In this document: positions 1 to 8,755 of the stretch, in pieces
Numbering within the stretch: the first letter of the stretch is position 1
Layout of the letters: each line of letters starts with the position of its first letter
NCBI GenBank assembly: GCA_019359035.1
Contig: JAHHIC010000050.1
Span: forward strand, 1-64,000
Direction of reading: 5' to 3'
DNA from: Scytonematopsis contorta HA4267-MV1
GTDB lineage: Bacteria > Cyanobacteriota > Cyanobacteriia > Cyanobacteriales > Nostocaceae
DNA: 64,000 bases
Program-made: the position numbers and the translations under genes
The notes under the pieces: model-generated
What the model was told of the DNA's origin: nothing
Seen by the model: the letters and a program-made list of their open reading frames with translations, nothing else
The model's database searches: none

Positions 1-330
1 GTAAACCAATTGTCTTTTGTAAACCAATTGTACTTCTGTAAACCAATTGTCTTTTGTAAACCAATTGTACTTCTGTAAACCAATTGTCTTTTGTAAACCA
101 ATTGTACTTCTGTAAACCAATTGTCTTTTGTAAACCAATTGTACTTCTGTAAACCAATTGTCTTCTGTAAACCAATTGTCTTCTGTAAACCAATTGTACT
201 TCTGTAAACCAATTGTACTTCTGTAAACCAATTGTCTTCTGTAAACCAATTGTCTTCTGTAAACCAATTGTACTTCTGTAAACCAATTGTACTTTTGTAA
301 ACCAATTGTACTTCTGTAAACTAATTGCCT
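1..330. repeat. Tandem repeat array, about 18 units of 18-19 bp
   Basis: About 18 head-to-tail copies of a unit beginning GTAAACCAATTG, alternating between an 18-bp form (spacer TCTTTT or TCTTCT) and a 19-bp form (spacer TACTTCT). Each unit contains the palindrome CAATTG. The array runs from the first base, so its true left end is not visible, and it stops just before the 3' end of the minus-strand gene at 347. There is no unique spacer between units, so this is not a CRISPR. Function unknown; such arrays are common between cyanobacterial genes. Confidence 0.95.
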
Positions 331-346
331 TACGTAAGCTTATGAA

Positions 347-1615
347 CTAACGTTCAGTCGCTTGAGACCCTGCAATTAATTCTGACAAACCATTAGGACG
401 ACTAAACAGCCTAAAGTACAAAGAAACAAAAAATTCCTTGACAGGAAACAGCAAGAAAGTCAAAGGATTAATTGTCACAATAATATTGCGTAAATCGCGT
501 CGAGCTGAAGCCACAATTTGCTTAGCAACAAAATCGCTAGACATAACCCCAATAGGATTAAGATTACTTTTGAACGGTCCCAAAATTAATTTACGGATAA
601 CGCAAGGGGAATCTAAACGTCGTAAAGTAATTAAATCTCCTAAAGCTCGTTTAGAAAGTTCATATAGTGGACTCACTGCAGGACTAACTTCCGCTTCAGA
701 AGTATTTACCCACACTTCCTTAGTAGCAATATCCTCATTAGTTCTGACAGTATCCAAAAACATTTCCATAAGTCGCCAACTAGAGAAAGTATTAATTTCA
801 TAAGATTGACTTATAGCTTCCGCTGTTCTATCTTGGTGAACATTAATCCCGTGATTAAGAACCAAAATATCTACTTTTTCTAATAAATCAGCCAGTTCCT
901 TCTCGCGTCCAATTTGCCAAGAAACTGTTTTTATAGGTAATTGTTTACCTTCCACCGTTAACATCACAGCATCACTTTTGGAACTGAGTGCAATTACTTT
1001 TGCTCCAGCTAAATGTAAATGCAATAAAAGAGATTTTCCTAAAGAACCAGATGCACCAGTGACTGCAATTGTCTTACCCTTGAGAGAAAGTGCTGTACCC
1101 ATAAGCTTATCTACTAAAGTAAAAGTACCGCAATAGTACGCATTATCATTATCAAAATGATGGCGCCAATGATAAGTTCGATTAACAAACCAATTTCCAG
1201 GAATAGAATTGAACTGACCTGGCATATGGGTTAAATCTGTTACTTCTCTTGCCCATTCACTACCACTACCACGAGCAATACAACTAGCTAAAAATAGTAA
1301 TGTGTAAAGAGTACCAGTTAGCACAGCCCATTGATATTCAGGAGTAATAAAATAACAGACTCCCCACAAAGCTACGGAAAAAGCCAGCATTACCAAACAT
1401 TCTGGAAAATCATTATGCCACTGCGCTTGTCGATAAATTTCTGCATTCGCAAAAGTTAAATCTCGGCGAAATACGCGATGATGCCAAACGTGATGCTTAT
1501 ATAATAGAGGCCATTGATGGGATAAAGTATGATAAAAATCCCTTACCAATTCTACCCAGAGAATAGACCCTATCCCCCAAGCCATCGCCATAATCCAACC
1601 ATAAACCATTATCAA
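347..1615 (-). CDS. Bifunctional sterol desaturase-like / short-chain dehydrogenase fusion protein
   Basis: A 422-residue protein with two parts. The N-terminal half is hydrophobic, with several membrane segments and the His clusters of the fatty acid hydroxylase/sterol desaturase family (HHVWHH near residue 42 and YHWRHH near residue 148), expected to bind a di-iron centre. The C-terminal half, from about residue 178, is a Rossmann-fold short-chain dehydrogenase with the nucleotide-binding motif TGASGSLGKS and a later Y-x3-K-like ELSKRALG. From family knowledge this fusion occurs in cyanobacteria; the substrate is unknown, though a lipid or carotenoid-like substrate is plausible. It ends at a TAG 17 bp from the tandem repeat array. 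The upstream gene on the same strand is about 180 bp away, so co-transcription is uncertain. Confidence 0.85.
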   Translation of the reverse strand: MIMVYGWIMAMAWGIGSILWVELVRDFYHTLSHQWPLLYKHHVWHHRVFRRDLTFANAEIYRQAQWHNDFPECLVMLAFSVALWGVCYFITPEYQWAVLTGTLYTLLFLASCIARGSGSEWAREVTDLTHMPGQFNSIPGNWFVNRTYHWRHHFDNDNAYYCGTFTLVDKLMGTALSLKGKTIAVTGASGSLGKSLLLHLHLAGAKVIALSSKSDAVMLTVEGKQLPIKTVSWQIGREKELADLLEKVDILVLNHGINVHQDRTAEAISQSYEINTFSSWRLMEMFLDTVRTNEDIATKEVWVNTSEAEVSPAVSPLYELSKRALGDLITLRRLDSPCVIRKLILGPFKSNLNPIGVMSSDFVAKQIVASARRDLRNIIVTINPLTFLLFPVKEFFVSLYFRLFSRPNGLSELIAGSQATER

Positions 1616-1709
1616 TTACTCCCTCACACAATTTAAAAGTAAAATATCAAACTCCTCATTATTATCACCTTTTGTCATTGCCAGGTGCGAAGCCTTCCAA
1701 AAATCGTAG

Positions 1710-1736
1710 CCCCCTCCCCGCTTGCGGGGTAGGGGG
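1710..1736. repeat. GC-rich interspersed hairpin in the 1616-1793 gap
   Basis: The sequence CCCCTCCCCG, a short CTTG loop, then CGGGGTAGGGG forms a strong hairpin in an otherwise AT-rich gap. A close relative lies at 55895-55919. Such G/C hairpins are dispersed cyanobacterial repeats and may also end transcription of the protease gene on the minus strand. A 66-codon open frame over this gap is not a convincing gene. Confidence 0.6.
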
Positions 1737-1793
1737 TTGGGGGTGGGGTTCTTTTGTGGGTTGCGGTTCTTTTGTGAGGTTCTTGTTCTTTGA

Positions 1794-2990
1794 TTAACCC
1801 ATCGCTGATTTTGCAATCACACCCAGTTGCAAACCAGAAGGAAAAATATTCTCTTCCTTGACACGCTTAATTTCGGCTTCACTAATTCCCAACCCTAACT
1901 TAGAAGCAACCCCTCGTAAAATATCTCCTCTATCAATCAACCCAGCAACCGCACCAGCAGGAGAAAGTACGGTGACACGGTTTAAATTTTCTTTTTCCAG
2001 TTTATTAATTACTTCTGCCAGTATCGTGGACTCTTCAACATAAGGAATTTCTGTCAAAGGCTGCACAATACTCATCACAGTCTTAGTTTCCCACTGACTG
2101 CGCTCACAAGAACGCAAAGCATTAATAGAAACCATCCCCCGATAACGTCCATCAGACTCCGCAAAATAAATCTGTGAAGCTACACCCTCTAGTACATATA
2201 AATTAGCAAACGAACTTATGCTTTGATTCGCATCAACAATACGAAAATCCCGTGTCATAACCGAACCAGCACAAGTTTCCAGTAAAGTTTCTTGTAATCT
2301 AGTTACGCGCTCGTAACTCGTAGCATTTCTAATCCCAAACCATCCTAATAACAGAATCCACAAACCTGTTATTAACTCATGAGTGTAGTAGTCCACTACA
2401 AAACTTAAGCCAATCGCACACCAACCCAAAATTTGACCTGCTTTTGCTGCACCCCGTACAGCTTGGAAGCGATTACCTGTCACTTTCCAAAGTGCCGCTT
2501 TTAACACTTGACCACCATCAAGAGGTAAACCGGGAATCAAGTTAAATAAAGCTAATATAAGGTTCACTCGCGCCAAATCAGTCACCATCGCATAATATAT
2601 ACTGGTGTCTGCTAAAACATTCGCCCCCAAACGCAGCAATAAAAATAAGAAAATACTAACTAACGGTCCAGCGATTGCCACTTGAAATGCTTTACCTGGA
2701 GTTTTCGATTCTTCTTCAATTGAGGCAACACCACCAAATAAAAAAAGAGTAATCGAAGAAACTTTTATTCCTTGTGATTTCGCGGCTAAACTATGCCCCA
2801 ATTCATGTAATAACACTGAAGCAAATAACAACAGTGCCATCACTACACCAGCACCCCAAGCATTAACAGAGCCTAATTCCTGGTAAGCGACCCCAAAATT
2901 AAGAGTTGCCAACCCCAAAATCACAAACCATAAGGGGTCTAAAAACAGCGGAATTCCAAACAAAGAGCCTATTCTCCAACTTGTTTGCAT
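1794..2990 (-). CDS. Site-2 protease family (M50) membrane metalloprotease with CBS domain
   Basis: A 398-residue intramembrane zinc protease. The zinc-binding HELGH motif sits at residues 62-66 in a hydrophobic segment. The second signature (LIPGLPLDGGQVL, the NPDG-type motif) lies near residue 150 and supplies the third metal ligand. Four to six membrane segments occupy the first 225 residues, followed by a soluble C-terminal part with a pair of CBS-like repeats (VMTRDFRIVDANQSI and VMSIVQPLTEIPYVEESTI). Family knowledge: M50 proteases with CBS tails cut membrane-tethered regulators and may sense adenine nucleotides. The start ATG at 2988-2990 gives an N terminus that matches the family. 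Substrate unknown. Confidence 0.9.
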   Translation of the reverse strand: MQTSWRIGSLFGIPLFLDPLWFVILGLATLNFGVAYQELGSVNAWGAGVVMALLLFASVLLHELGHSLAAKSQGIKVSSITLFLFGGVASIEEESKTPGKAFQVAIAGPLVSIFLFLLLRLGANVLADTSIYYAMVTDLARVNLILALFNLIPGLPLDGGQVLKAALWKVTGNRFQAVRGAAKAGQILGWCAIGLSFVVDYYTHELITGLWILLLGWFGIRNATSYERVTRLQETLLETCAGSVMTRDFRIVDANQSISSFANLYVLEGVASQIYFAESDGRYRGMVSINALRSCERSQWETKTVMSIVQPLTEIPYVEESTILAEVINKLEKENLNRVTVLSPAGAVAGLIDRGDILRGVASKLGLGISEAEIKRVKEENIFPSGLQLGVIAKSAMG

Positions 2991-3115
2991 TATTTTTTCC
3001 TAAATTGAGGTATTTCCTGTAGAGGTGTAAAATACAAATTATTTTTTATATATATAATCAATTATGCATCTCTATGAGCATTAAGAGAATAAATAAAATA
3101 CAAAACAATATCCCA

Positions 3116-3168
3116 GAGACGCGATTGTAGAGACGCGATTGTAGAGACGCGATTAATCGCGTCTCTAC
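3116..3168. repeat. GTAGAGAC palindrome, GCGATT-core copy with two extra left halves
   Basis: A perfect 28-bp palindrome at 3141-3168: arm GTAGAGACGCGATT followed by its exact reverse complement. It is preceded by two additional tandem copies of the left half (from 3116). It belongs to the 11-copy family described in the findings. It lies downstream of the minus-strand psaK gene and could act as its terminator hairpin. Confidence 0.9.
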
Positions 3169-3200
3169 AGATTTAAATGCGTTTAATAATAATAAGGTTC

Positions 3201-3482
3201 TTAAAGGACACCTAGATTTCTCAGCCCTAAAACGACAGGAATGCCGATGACATGACCTGCAGCCATGCAAGCTATGAATGTTCCAACACTGGGATTGTTA
3301 AACAGCGAAGAAAAAGGCTGTAAAGGCATTTTTTGTCCTACATGGGGTTCTTCGATGACGCGAGGAAGAATAAAAAGACACAACAGACAGCTTGCGGTAA
3401 TGATTGGAGCACTATTCCAGTTCCACTCTGACCCAGTATTGGGAACTGTTGCTTGAACGGCAAAAAGAATTTGCGAGAGCAT
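3201..3482 (-). CDS. psaK: Photosystem I reaction centre subunit PsaK (copy 1)
   Basis: A 93-residue protein with two membrane helices joined by a cytoplasmic loop, the PsaK layout. The second helix carries the family signature [21 protein letters not shown], equivalent to the usual FGHILGxGxVLGLxNLG. PsaK sits at the edge of photosystem I and helps with antenna coupling. The start was set at the ATG of MLSQILFAV (3480-3482) because an AGGAT Shine-Dalgarno lies about 7 bp upstream and the longer frame to 3530 adds a charged leader not typical of the family. A second psaK lies 2.2 kb away on the same strand, with a plus-strand kinase between them. The loop is more divergent than in copy 2. Confidence 0.88.
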   Translation of the reverse strand: MLSQILFAVQATVPNTGSEWNWNSAPIITASCLLCLFILPRVIEEPHVGQKMPLQPFSSLFNNPSVGTFIACMAAGHVIGIPVVLGLRNLGVL

Positions 3483-3692
3483 AACTTTTATCCTATTTGC
3501 ATAAACTATCACGCTTATGCTCCGTCCCATGCTATCGATATTTCTTCCTTCGTTGGGTAGTTTAGTGTATCCCCCAGAAGGTAGAAAAATCCTTGATTAC
3601 AAAATAAAAACATTGATATTATTGTAACAATCAGATTCCAATTGCTACTAAAACTATATTAAAATTTACGTGTAATTATAGGCTATTAACCT

Positions 3693-5525
3693 GTGCTACA
3701 AAGAATTTTAGCTAATCGTTACAAAATTGTTAAAAGGCTTGGACATGGTGGCTTTGGTGAAACTTATTTAGCTGAAGATATGCAGCGTTTCAACTCTTGG
3801 TGTGTTGTCAAACAGCTTAGACCACATTTTACTAGCTCGTCACGTTTTGAAATTGTCAAAAAATTATTTGAACGAGAAGCAAAAACTCTCAAAAAGCTTG
3901 GTGATGAACATCAACAAATACCACAGTTACTGGCTTATTTTGTAGAAAATGAAGGTTTCTATCTAGTGCAAGAATTTATCCCAGGAGATGACTTTGCCAA
4001 ACTATTAAATCAACGTCAAAAATTATCAGAAATTGAAACGATTAATCTGCTAATAAAAGTTTTAAAAATATTAATCTTTGTTCATAAAAACGATGTAATT
4101 CATCGAGATATTAAACCTGCTAATTTGATTCAAAGTGAACAAGATAGCAAGATAGTACTAATTGATTTTGGCGCAGTCAAAGAAAATTTGGCAGAACCAA
4201 GTACAACAATTATTGGTACTGCAGGATATATGTCACCAGAACAAGCTCAGGGAAATCCTCAATTATGTAGCGACATTTATGCTTTAGGGATGCTTGGTAT
4301 TGAAACATTGACAGGAGTAAAACCTCATCTATTAACCAGAAATACTGGGACTGATGAAATAAGAGAACTTACTCAAATAAATGTAAGTTCAAACTTAGTT
4401 AAAGTTTTAAATAAAATGGTAAAAACTGATTTTAACCAACGATACCAAACAGCATCGTCAGTTCTACAAGAAATGGAAGAACTGAATCATAATATTACTA
4501 AAACAATACCCCCTACTATAAATAATATTTCCTCAGTTCGTAAATACTCTTTGTTTAAGTTGCCAATAGTTGTAAAAGCTGCGCTAATTATTATTATCGC
4601 ACCAGGGCTTATTTGGGGATGTTATACGTGGATAAATAACTATAATCCGTTAGTTTGTATGCTGAATCAGGTTCCCGATGGAAAATTTAGCTACAGTGGC
4701 AGCACAACCTGGACATCTTTCCGGGAAAAAGTAGAAAATAGTATTAAAAATGTTTGTCCTAATTTTGAATTGAGTTTTATTCGTCACACTTCTGGACAAT
4801 CTGCTTCCCAGTTCGGTATCAAAAGGTTGCTTGATGGGCAAAGTGATTTTTCTATCTCCTCACGCAGTATTGCAGATAAAGAATATGAGGAAGCTCGGAA
4901 AAGAGGGATTGAGCTTAAACAAATTCCTATTGCATTTGATGCCACAGCTGTTGCAGTCAATATTAATCTAAATTTATCAAAATCTGGCTTAACAATTAGT
5001 GAACTTAGAGATATTATGACAGGTAAAGTGACTAACTGGAAACAATTAGGTGAATCAAGAGATTTACCAATTACAGTTTATCAGGGAGAAAATTCTAGTC
5101 ATACTCATATAATTAAACAGACGATTCTTAACGGACAAGAGTTTCTTAAAAAATCAACCCCTGCACTAAGTATTACTGAAGCTATCCAAAAAGTCCAATA
5201 TGATAAAGGTGGCATTTATATATCTTCTGCGGCACATTTAGTTACTCAATGTTCAATCAAAACTTTACCCTTAGGAGAAAACAAATTAATCCCTCCGTAC
5301 CAAGAGCCACTTGTGCCCCCTGATAAATGTACAAAACAGCATAAAAATAAACCCAATGCTGTTGCATTTCGTAGTGGAGAATATCGACCGACCAACCGAT
5401 TATTTGTCATAATGAAGAAGGATGGTGACAGGTCACAAAAAGCTGGTGAGGCTTTTGCTAATTTGCTTCTTACATCTCCCCGTCAGGAATTGATTGAACA
5501 GGCTGGATTTGTGAGAATTAATTGA
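3693..5525 (+). CDS. Serine/threonine protein kinase fused to a phosphate-binding (PstS-like) domain
   Basis: A 610-residue membrane protein starting at GTG (3693). Residues about 10-265 form a Hanks-type kinase: glycine loop LGHGGFGETYLAED, catalytic loop HRDIKPANLI, Mg-binding IDFGAV, and an activation segment with GTAGYMSPEQ. One hydrophobic segment (near residues 293-315) follows. The extracytoplasmic C-terminal half begins FSYSGSTTW and reads like a type-2 periplasmic binding protein of the PstS class (SGQSASQFGIKRLLDGQSDFSISSRS, later ISELRDIMTGKVTNWKQLG). Inference: the outer domain binds an anion, perhaps phosphate, and signals to the kinase. It is transcribed divergently from psaK copy 1 and towards psaK copy 2. 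Ligand and kinase targets are unknown. Confidence 0.88.
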   Translation: MLQRILANRYKIVKRLGHGGFGETYLAEDMQRFNSWCVVKQLRPHFTSSSRFEIVKKLFEREAKTLKKLGDEHQQIPQLLAYFVENEGFYLVQEFIPGDDFAKLLNQRQKLSEIETINLLIKVLKILIFVHKNDVIHRDIKPANLIQSEQDSKIVLIDFGAVKENLAEPSTTIIGTAGYMSPEQAQGNPQLCSDIYALGMLGIETLTGVKPHLLTRNTGTDEIRELTQINVSSNLVKVLNKMVKTDFNQRYQTASSVLQEMEELNHNITKTIPPTINNISSVRKYSLFKLPIVVKAALIIIIAPGLIWGCYTWINNYNPLVCMLNQVPDGKFSYSGSTTWTSFREKVENSIKNVCPNFELSFIRHTSGQSASQFGIKRLLDGQSDFSISSRSIADKEYEEARKRGIELKQIPIAFDATAVAVNINLNLSKSGLTISELRDIMTGKVTNWKQLGESRDLPITVYQGENSSHTHIIKQTILNGQEFLKKSTPALSITEAIQKVQYDKGGIYISSAAHLVTQCSIKTLPLGENKLIPPYQEPLVPPDKCTKQHKNKPNAVAFRSGEYRPTNRLFVIMKKDGDRSQKAGEAFANLLLTSPRQELIEQAGFVRIN

Positions 5526-5594
5526 AGAATTTATTTAAGAATTTATTTAAAATGCGAAGACAGCGCTACTACGAACCTATTGAATACAGTAAAA

Positions 5595-5647
5595 AGCCCT
5601 GAAATTAGTTACCTGACTTTAAAGCTTAAGGTAATATTTTTAGGGCT
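5595..5647. terminator. Bidirectional terminator-like hairpin
   Basis: AGCCCT at 5595 pairs with AGGGCT at 5642, and an inner TTACCT pairs with AGGTAA, with a T-rich stretch (TATTTTT) beside the outer stem. It sits between the convergent kinase gene and psaK copy 2, where a shared terminator is expected. Confidence 0.55.
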
Positions 5648-5722
5648 GTCAATTAATTGTGACTGAATAAGTGCTATTCAACTTATAAGGACGTTGAATA
5701 TGTCCTTTTTGTTCAGCAAGTC

Positions 5723-5974
5723 CTACAAAGTGCCAATATTAGTTAACCCTAAAACAATACCAACACCAAGAATATGCCCAAAAGCCATTGCTCCAACGAA
5801 TGCTGGAATGCTAAGTGGCAAACCTGGCATTCTCGGACCAACTAAAGGTTGCTTAACTTTTAAAGCCAGCAATACAGCTAATACACAGCTTGCGCTAATA
5901 ATTGCTCCGACTGTGGGATTCCACACTGGTGTAGCTGGTACAGTTGAGGCTGTTAGTAAAATTGATGAAATCAA
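5723..5974 (-). CDS. psaK: Photosystem I reaction centre subunit PsaK (copy 2)
   Basis: An 83-residue PsaK with two hydrophobic helices and the clear family signature AFGHILGVGIVLGLTNIGTL at the C terminus. The start is TTG (complement of 5972-5974). A strong Shine-Dalgarno AGGAG (complement of 5982-5986) lies 7 bp upstream, and no ATG gives the normal N terminus. It is closer to typical PsaK in length than copy 1 (3201-3482). Family knowledge: cyanobacteria often carry several psaK genes, some induced by high light. Which class each of these belongs to cannot be read from the sequence. Confidence 0.9.
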   Translation of the reverse strand: MISSILLTASTVPATPVWNPTVGAIISASCVLAVLLALKVKQPLVGPRMPGLPLSIPAFVGAMAFGHILGVGIVLGLTNIGTL

Positions 5975-5984
5975 GTTCTGTCTC

Positions 5985-6450
5985 CTGTGTCATACAAATC
6001 AACTAGAACGGGCAGGAGTCCCACACCATAATCTATGATTTGGTGTCGGGAGGAATGCCCGGTTTGATTTGTTGCGTCCCCTGCCCAATTTCCTACGCAG
6101 TAGTCCGAGGAAAGGGGACAGCGACAAATCAAACAAATCCCCTTGCGGGGTGCTAAGTTTTTAATGCTTGATAAAGCCAAGAACTAGCAAACTTGTATTT
6201 AGGGTTATAAAACCCAGTTCCTTCGGGCAATCTAGCAGGCTTATCTCCTGTTCACGACCAGGCAATACAGAGGATACGGACTAGGAAAACATCCGAACGT
6301 GTAACCCTACCAAATCTCACGCCCTAACCAACTCTTGCTCTGCGTACCGCAAGCCTAGTTAAACTAGGTTTTCCGCAAGCCCACACTACACATGAAGTGT
6401 TAGTGTGGGTAGTTGACGCTGTCTGTAGTGAGCTTACTGACAACTAAGTT
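5985..6450. other. Structured non-coding stretch, possible IS200/IS605-type remnant
   Basis: About 460 bp between psaK copy 2 and trpF with no convincing gene but much pairing potential. At 6007-6061 CGGGCA pairs with TGCCCG around an inner ACACCA/TGGTGT stem. CCCCTTGCGGGG follows near 6141, and CCCACACTA pairs with TAGTGTGGG near 6381-6410. This dense hairpin pattern recalls the ends and guide-RNA-like 3' regions of cyanobacterial IS200/IS605 elements, but no transposase or TnpB frame is readable. It may equally be a structured leader or promoter region of psaK. The remnant assignment is weak. Confidence 0.35.
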
Positions 6451-6553
6451 ATTCTAAACTACAAGTGTTCTTTTAAGTTTCTACGTTAAAATTAAGTATT
6501 GTTTCTTGTGTTAAAAATTATTATTGTTTCGGAAACAAATCTTTGAAAATTAT

Positions 6554-7186
6554 ATGAGAATTAAAATTTGTGGAATAACCAAACCCAAACAGGGAAAAGC
6601 AATAGCTGAGTTTGGAGCTACTGCATTGGGATTTATGTGTGTCCCTTCGTCACCACGTTATATATCAGACGAGATTATCTACACTATAATTGAGCAGCTT
6701 CCAAATCACATTGACAAAATTGGCGTTTTTGCCAACACAAATATTAAACAAATATCTGAAACCGCAACAAAATCGGGCTTAACTGGCATACAATTACATG
6801 GCGATGAATCTATAGAATATTGCCAGCAACTACGTCAATCTTTCCCACAACTAGAAATCATCAAAGCTTTAAGAATTCGCAGCCTAAAAGATTTAAAATT
6901 AGCAATAGATTATACTTCATTTGTCGATACTTTACTATTAGACGCCTACCATCCACAGCAATTAGGCGGTACAGGTAAAACTTTAGATTGGACAATGTTA
7001 GAAAAATTTCAACCTAATTGCCCGTGGTTTTTGGCAGGAGGACTAACACCAGACAATATACTGCAAGCCCTCAGCCAAGTGAAACCGAACGGAATCGATT
7101 TGTCTAGCGGTGTGGAACTTAGTCCCGGAGACAAAGACTTAGAAAAAGTCGCAAAGTTGTTTGAGAAATTGGGGAGTAGGGAGTAG
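6554..7186 (+). CDS. trpF: Phosphoribosylanthranilate isomerase
   Basis: A 210-residue (beta/alpha)8 barrel enzyme converting N-(5-phosphoribosyl)anthranilate to CdRP in tryptophan synthesis. Visible signatures are the N-terminal MRIKICGIT (catalytic Cys), GIQLHGDE, the catalytic Asp region [20 protein letters not shown], and the phosphate-binding C-terminal LAGGLTPDN and GIDLSSGVE. The ATG at 6554 was chosen because it gives the canonical MRIKICG start; an upstream TTG at 6524 adds ten unlikely residues. The 3' end runs into a low-complexity GGGAGTA repeat that supplies the last codons and the stop. It stands alone, without other trp genes nearby. Confidence 0.95.
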   Translation: MRIKICGITKPKQGKAIAEFGATALGFMCVPSSPRYISDEIIYTIIEQLPNHIDKIGVFANTNIKQISETATKSGLTGIQLHGDESIEYCQQLRQSFPQLEIIKALRIRSLKDLKLAIDYTSFVDTLLLDAYHPQQLGGTGKTLDWTMLEKFQPNCPWFLAGGLTPDNILQALSQVKPNGIDLSSGVELSPGDKDLEKVAKLFEKLGSRE

Positions 7187-7284
7187 GGAGTAGGGAGTAG
7201 GGAGGATGAGGGGGATGAGGGGTTACTTCTTTTTCTTCCCCATTCCCCATTCCCAATTCCCCATTCCCCATTCCCAAGTCCCCT
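7170..7284. repeat. Low-complexity GGGAGTA / CCCCATTCCC repeats
   Basis: Tandem GGGAGTA 7-mers (from about 7173) overlap the end of trpF, followed by CCCCATTCCCAATT-type units up to the end of folE. G-rich and C-rich arms could pair to form a hairpin between the convergent trpF and folE genes. Confidence 0.7.
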
Positions 7285-7987
7285 AAAAGAATGCCGGTTG
7301 ATGACGAATTAAGTTAAGAAATTCTTCACGAGTTTTTTGGTCGTCCTGAAATACACCCATCATGGCACTAGTAACTGTCCAAGAACCCGGTTTTTGTACA
7401 CCACGCATAACCATGCACATATGTGTACCTTCCATTACCACAGCTACACCCCGTGGCTCTAGAGTCATTTGAATGGCTTCGGCAATTTGACGGGTAAGTC
7501 TTTCTTGAACTTGTAAGCGACGAGAATACATTTCTACAATACGAGCCAGCTTGCTTAGTCCCACAACTTTCTGATTTGGAATGTAAGCTACATGCGCTCT
7601 GCCCATAAACGGTAACATGTGGTGTTCGCATAGGCTAAAGAAATTAATGTCTCGCACTAACACCATTTCGTTATGACCTTCATCAAAAATGGCGTCGTTT
7701 ATCAGCTCCTCCAAAGATTGATAGTAGCCACTCGTCAAATATCTATATGCCTCAGCCACGCGCTTAGGTGTTTTCAACAGCCCTTCGCGTTCCGGGTCTT
7801 CTCCAACACCCACCAATAGGCTCCTGACAGCAACTTTCATCTGCTCCAGTTCTTCCTCACCTGGTGGCTGTAAATTTGGTTGTTTTCCGTTGTGTGTATT
7901 ACGGTCAGGTCTGGTCACTACATCTACCAAATCAGGAATTAATGGAGACTGAGAAGTATTGGAACCGTTGGAACGAGCAATAGTCAT
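7283..7987 (-). CDS. folE: GTP cyclohydrolase I
   Basis: A 234-residue enzyme making 7,8-dihydroneopterin triphosphate from GTP, the first step to folate and other pterins. Recognisable blocks are [19 protein letters not shown], the zinc site [22 protein letters not shown] and the C-terminal [22 protein letters not shown] with the second zinc Cys. The first ~45 residues are a variable leader. The start was set at the ATG of MTIARS (7985-7987); the longer frame to 8029 would nearly abut the upstream SDR gene. It lies just downstream of the SDR, accA, aar and ado genes on the same strand, and I recall folE being a frequent neighbour of that cluster in cyanobacteria. Confidence 0.95.
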   Translation of the reverse strand: MTIARSNGSNTSQSPLIPDLVDVVTRPDRNTHNGKQPNLQPPGEEELEQMKVAVRSLLVGVGEDPEREGLLKTPKRVAEAYRYLTSGYYQSLEELINDAIFDEGHNEMVLVRDINFFSLCEHHMLPFMGRAHVAYIPNQKVVGLSKLARIVEMYSRRLQVQERLTRQIAEAIQMTLEPRGVAVVMEGTHMCMVMRGVQKPGSWTVTSAMMGVFQDDQKTREEFLNLIRHQPAFF

Positions 7988-8032
7988 GATGTGAGTCTTG
8001 GTTGAAAGGTTTGTTGTTTTAAAGAACACCAG

Positions 8033-8755
8033 TTAGAGAACACCAGCACTGGGCATTATTGTCAATTCGTCTACTACCGCTGCTATCGGTAATAAGGCAG
8101 TGTATAGAATTGAATCGGCGACTATCTCTGGTGTCAACATGTTTGAACGATTTAGGTCAGCATTAACGGTTTTTGTATCCCAAAGCCCGCTATTCACAGC
8201 CCCGGGACAAATTGCTGTCACACGAATTCCATTGGCACGTTCCTCGTGTGCCAATGTTTGAGAAAAAGCAATTAAACCTGCTTTGCTAACGCAATAAGCT
8301 CCCCAACCAGCAAATGCTTGTTTGCCTGCTATCGAGGCTACGTTAATTATTGTACCCTTACCTAGCTCGCGCATTTGCGGTAATATTCCTAAAGTGCATT
8401 CAAATACACTAGTTAAGTTTAAATCTAATACCTGCTGCCAATCGGATAAAGGGGTTTCCGTTAATCTGCCTGTGTACCCTATACCAGCATTATTGACAAG
8501 TATATCTATACCACCAAAATCCTTGGCTATTTCTGCAAATTTTTCTCTAACTTGAGAAATTAAAGCTAAGTCTACCGAGTAACATGAAGCTGATACCCCC
8601 GCATGGGTTGCTGCTGATGCTACGTCCGCTAATTTTTCAGAGTTACGACTCACTAAGGCGACATCTATTCCCGCCTTCGCAAATGTTAACGCTGTTGCTT
8701 TTCCTATTCCACTGCTTGCCCCTGTAATCAAGGCACGCAATTTTCGCTCGGACAT
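8033..8755 (-). CDS. Short-chain dehydrogenase/reductase family oxidoreductase
   Basis: A 240-residue classical SDR with the cofactor motif TGASSGIGKA, the NNAG motif (DILVNNAGIGYTG), the active-site Ser (INVASIAGKQ) and YCVSK (Tyr/Lys). It resembles NADPH-dependent 3-oxoacyl-ACP reductase-like proteins, but exact substrate assignment is not possible. It sits between folE and accA on the minus strand. Its position next to the alkane genes hints at a role in acyl or aldehyde metabolism, which is inference. The start ATG at 8753-8755 gives the usual short N terminus. Confidence 0.9.
   Translation of the reverse strand: MSERKLRALITGASSGIGKATALTFAKAGIDVALVSRNSEKLADVASAATHAGVSASCYSVDLALISQVREKFAEIAKDFGGIDILVNNAGIGYTGRLTETPLSDWQQVLDLNLTSVFECTLGILPQMRELGKGTIINVASIAGKQAFAGWGAYCVSKAGLIAFSQTLAHEERANGIRVTAICPGAVNSGLWDTKTVNADLNRSNMLTPEIVADSILYTALLPIAAVVDELTIMPSAGVL

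Noticed and set aside
1-330. CRISPR array
   Set aside because: Units are contiguous with no unique spacers, and no cas gene is nearby.
1616-1816. 66-codon minus-strand gene between the site-2 protease and the desaturase fusion
   Set aside because: Composition is that of a dispersed GC hairpin repeat, it overlaps the protease end and has no family features.
5971-6180. 69-codon Cys-containing minus-strand gene upstream of psaK
   Set aside because: It overlaps the psaK ribosome-binding site and the hairpin block; no conserved motif.
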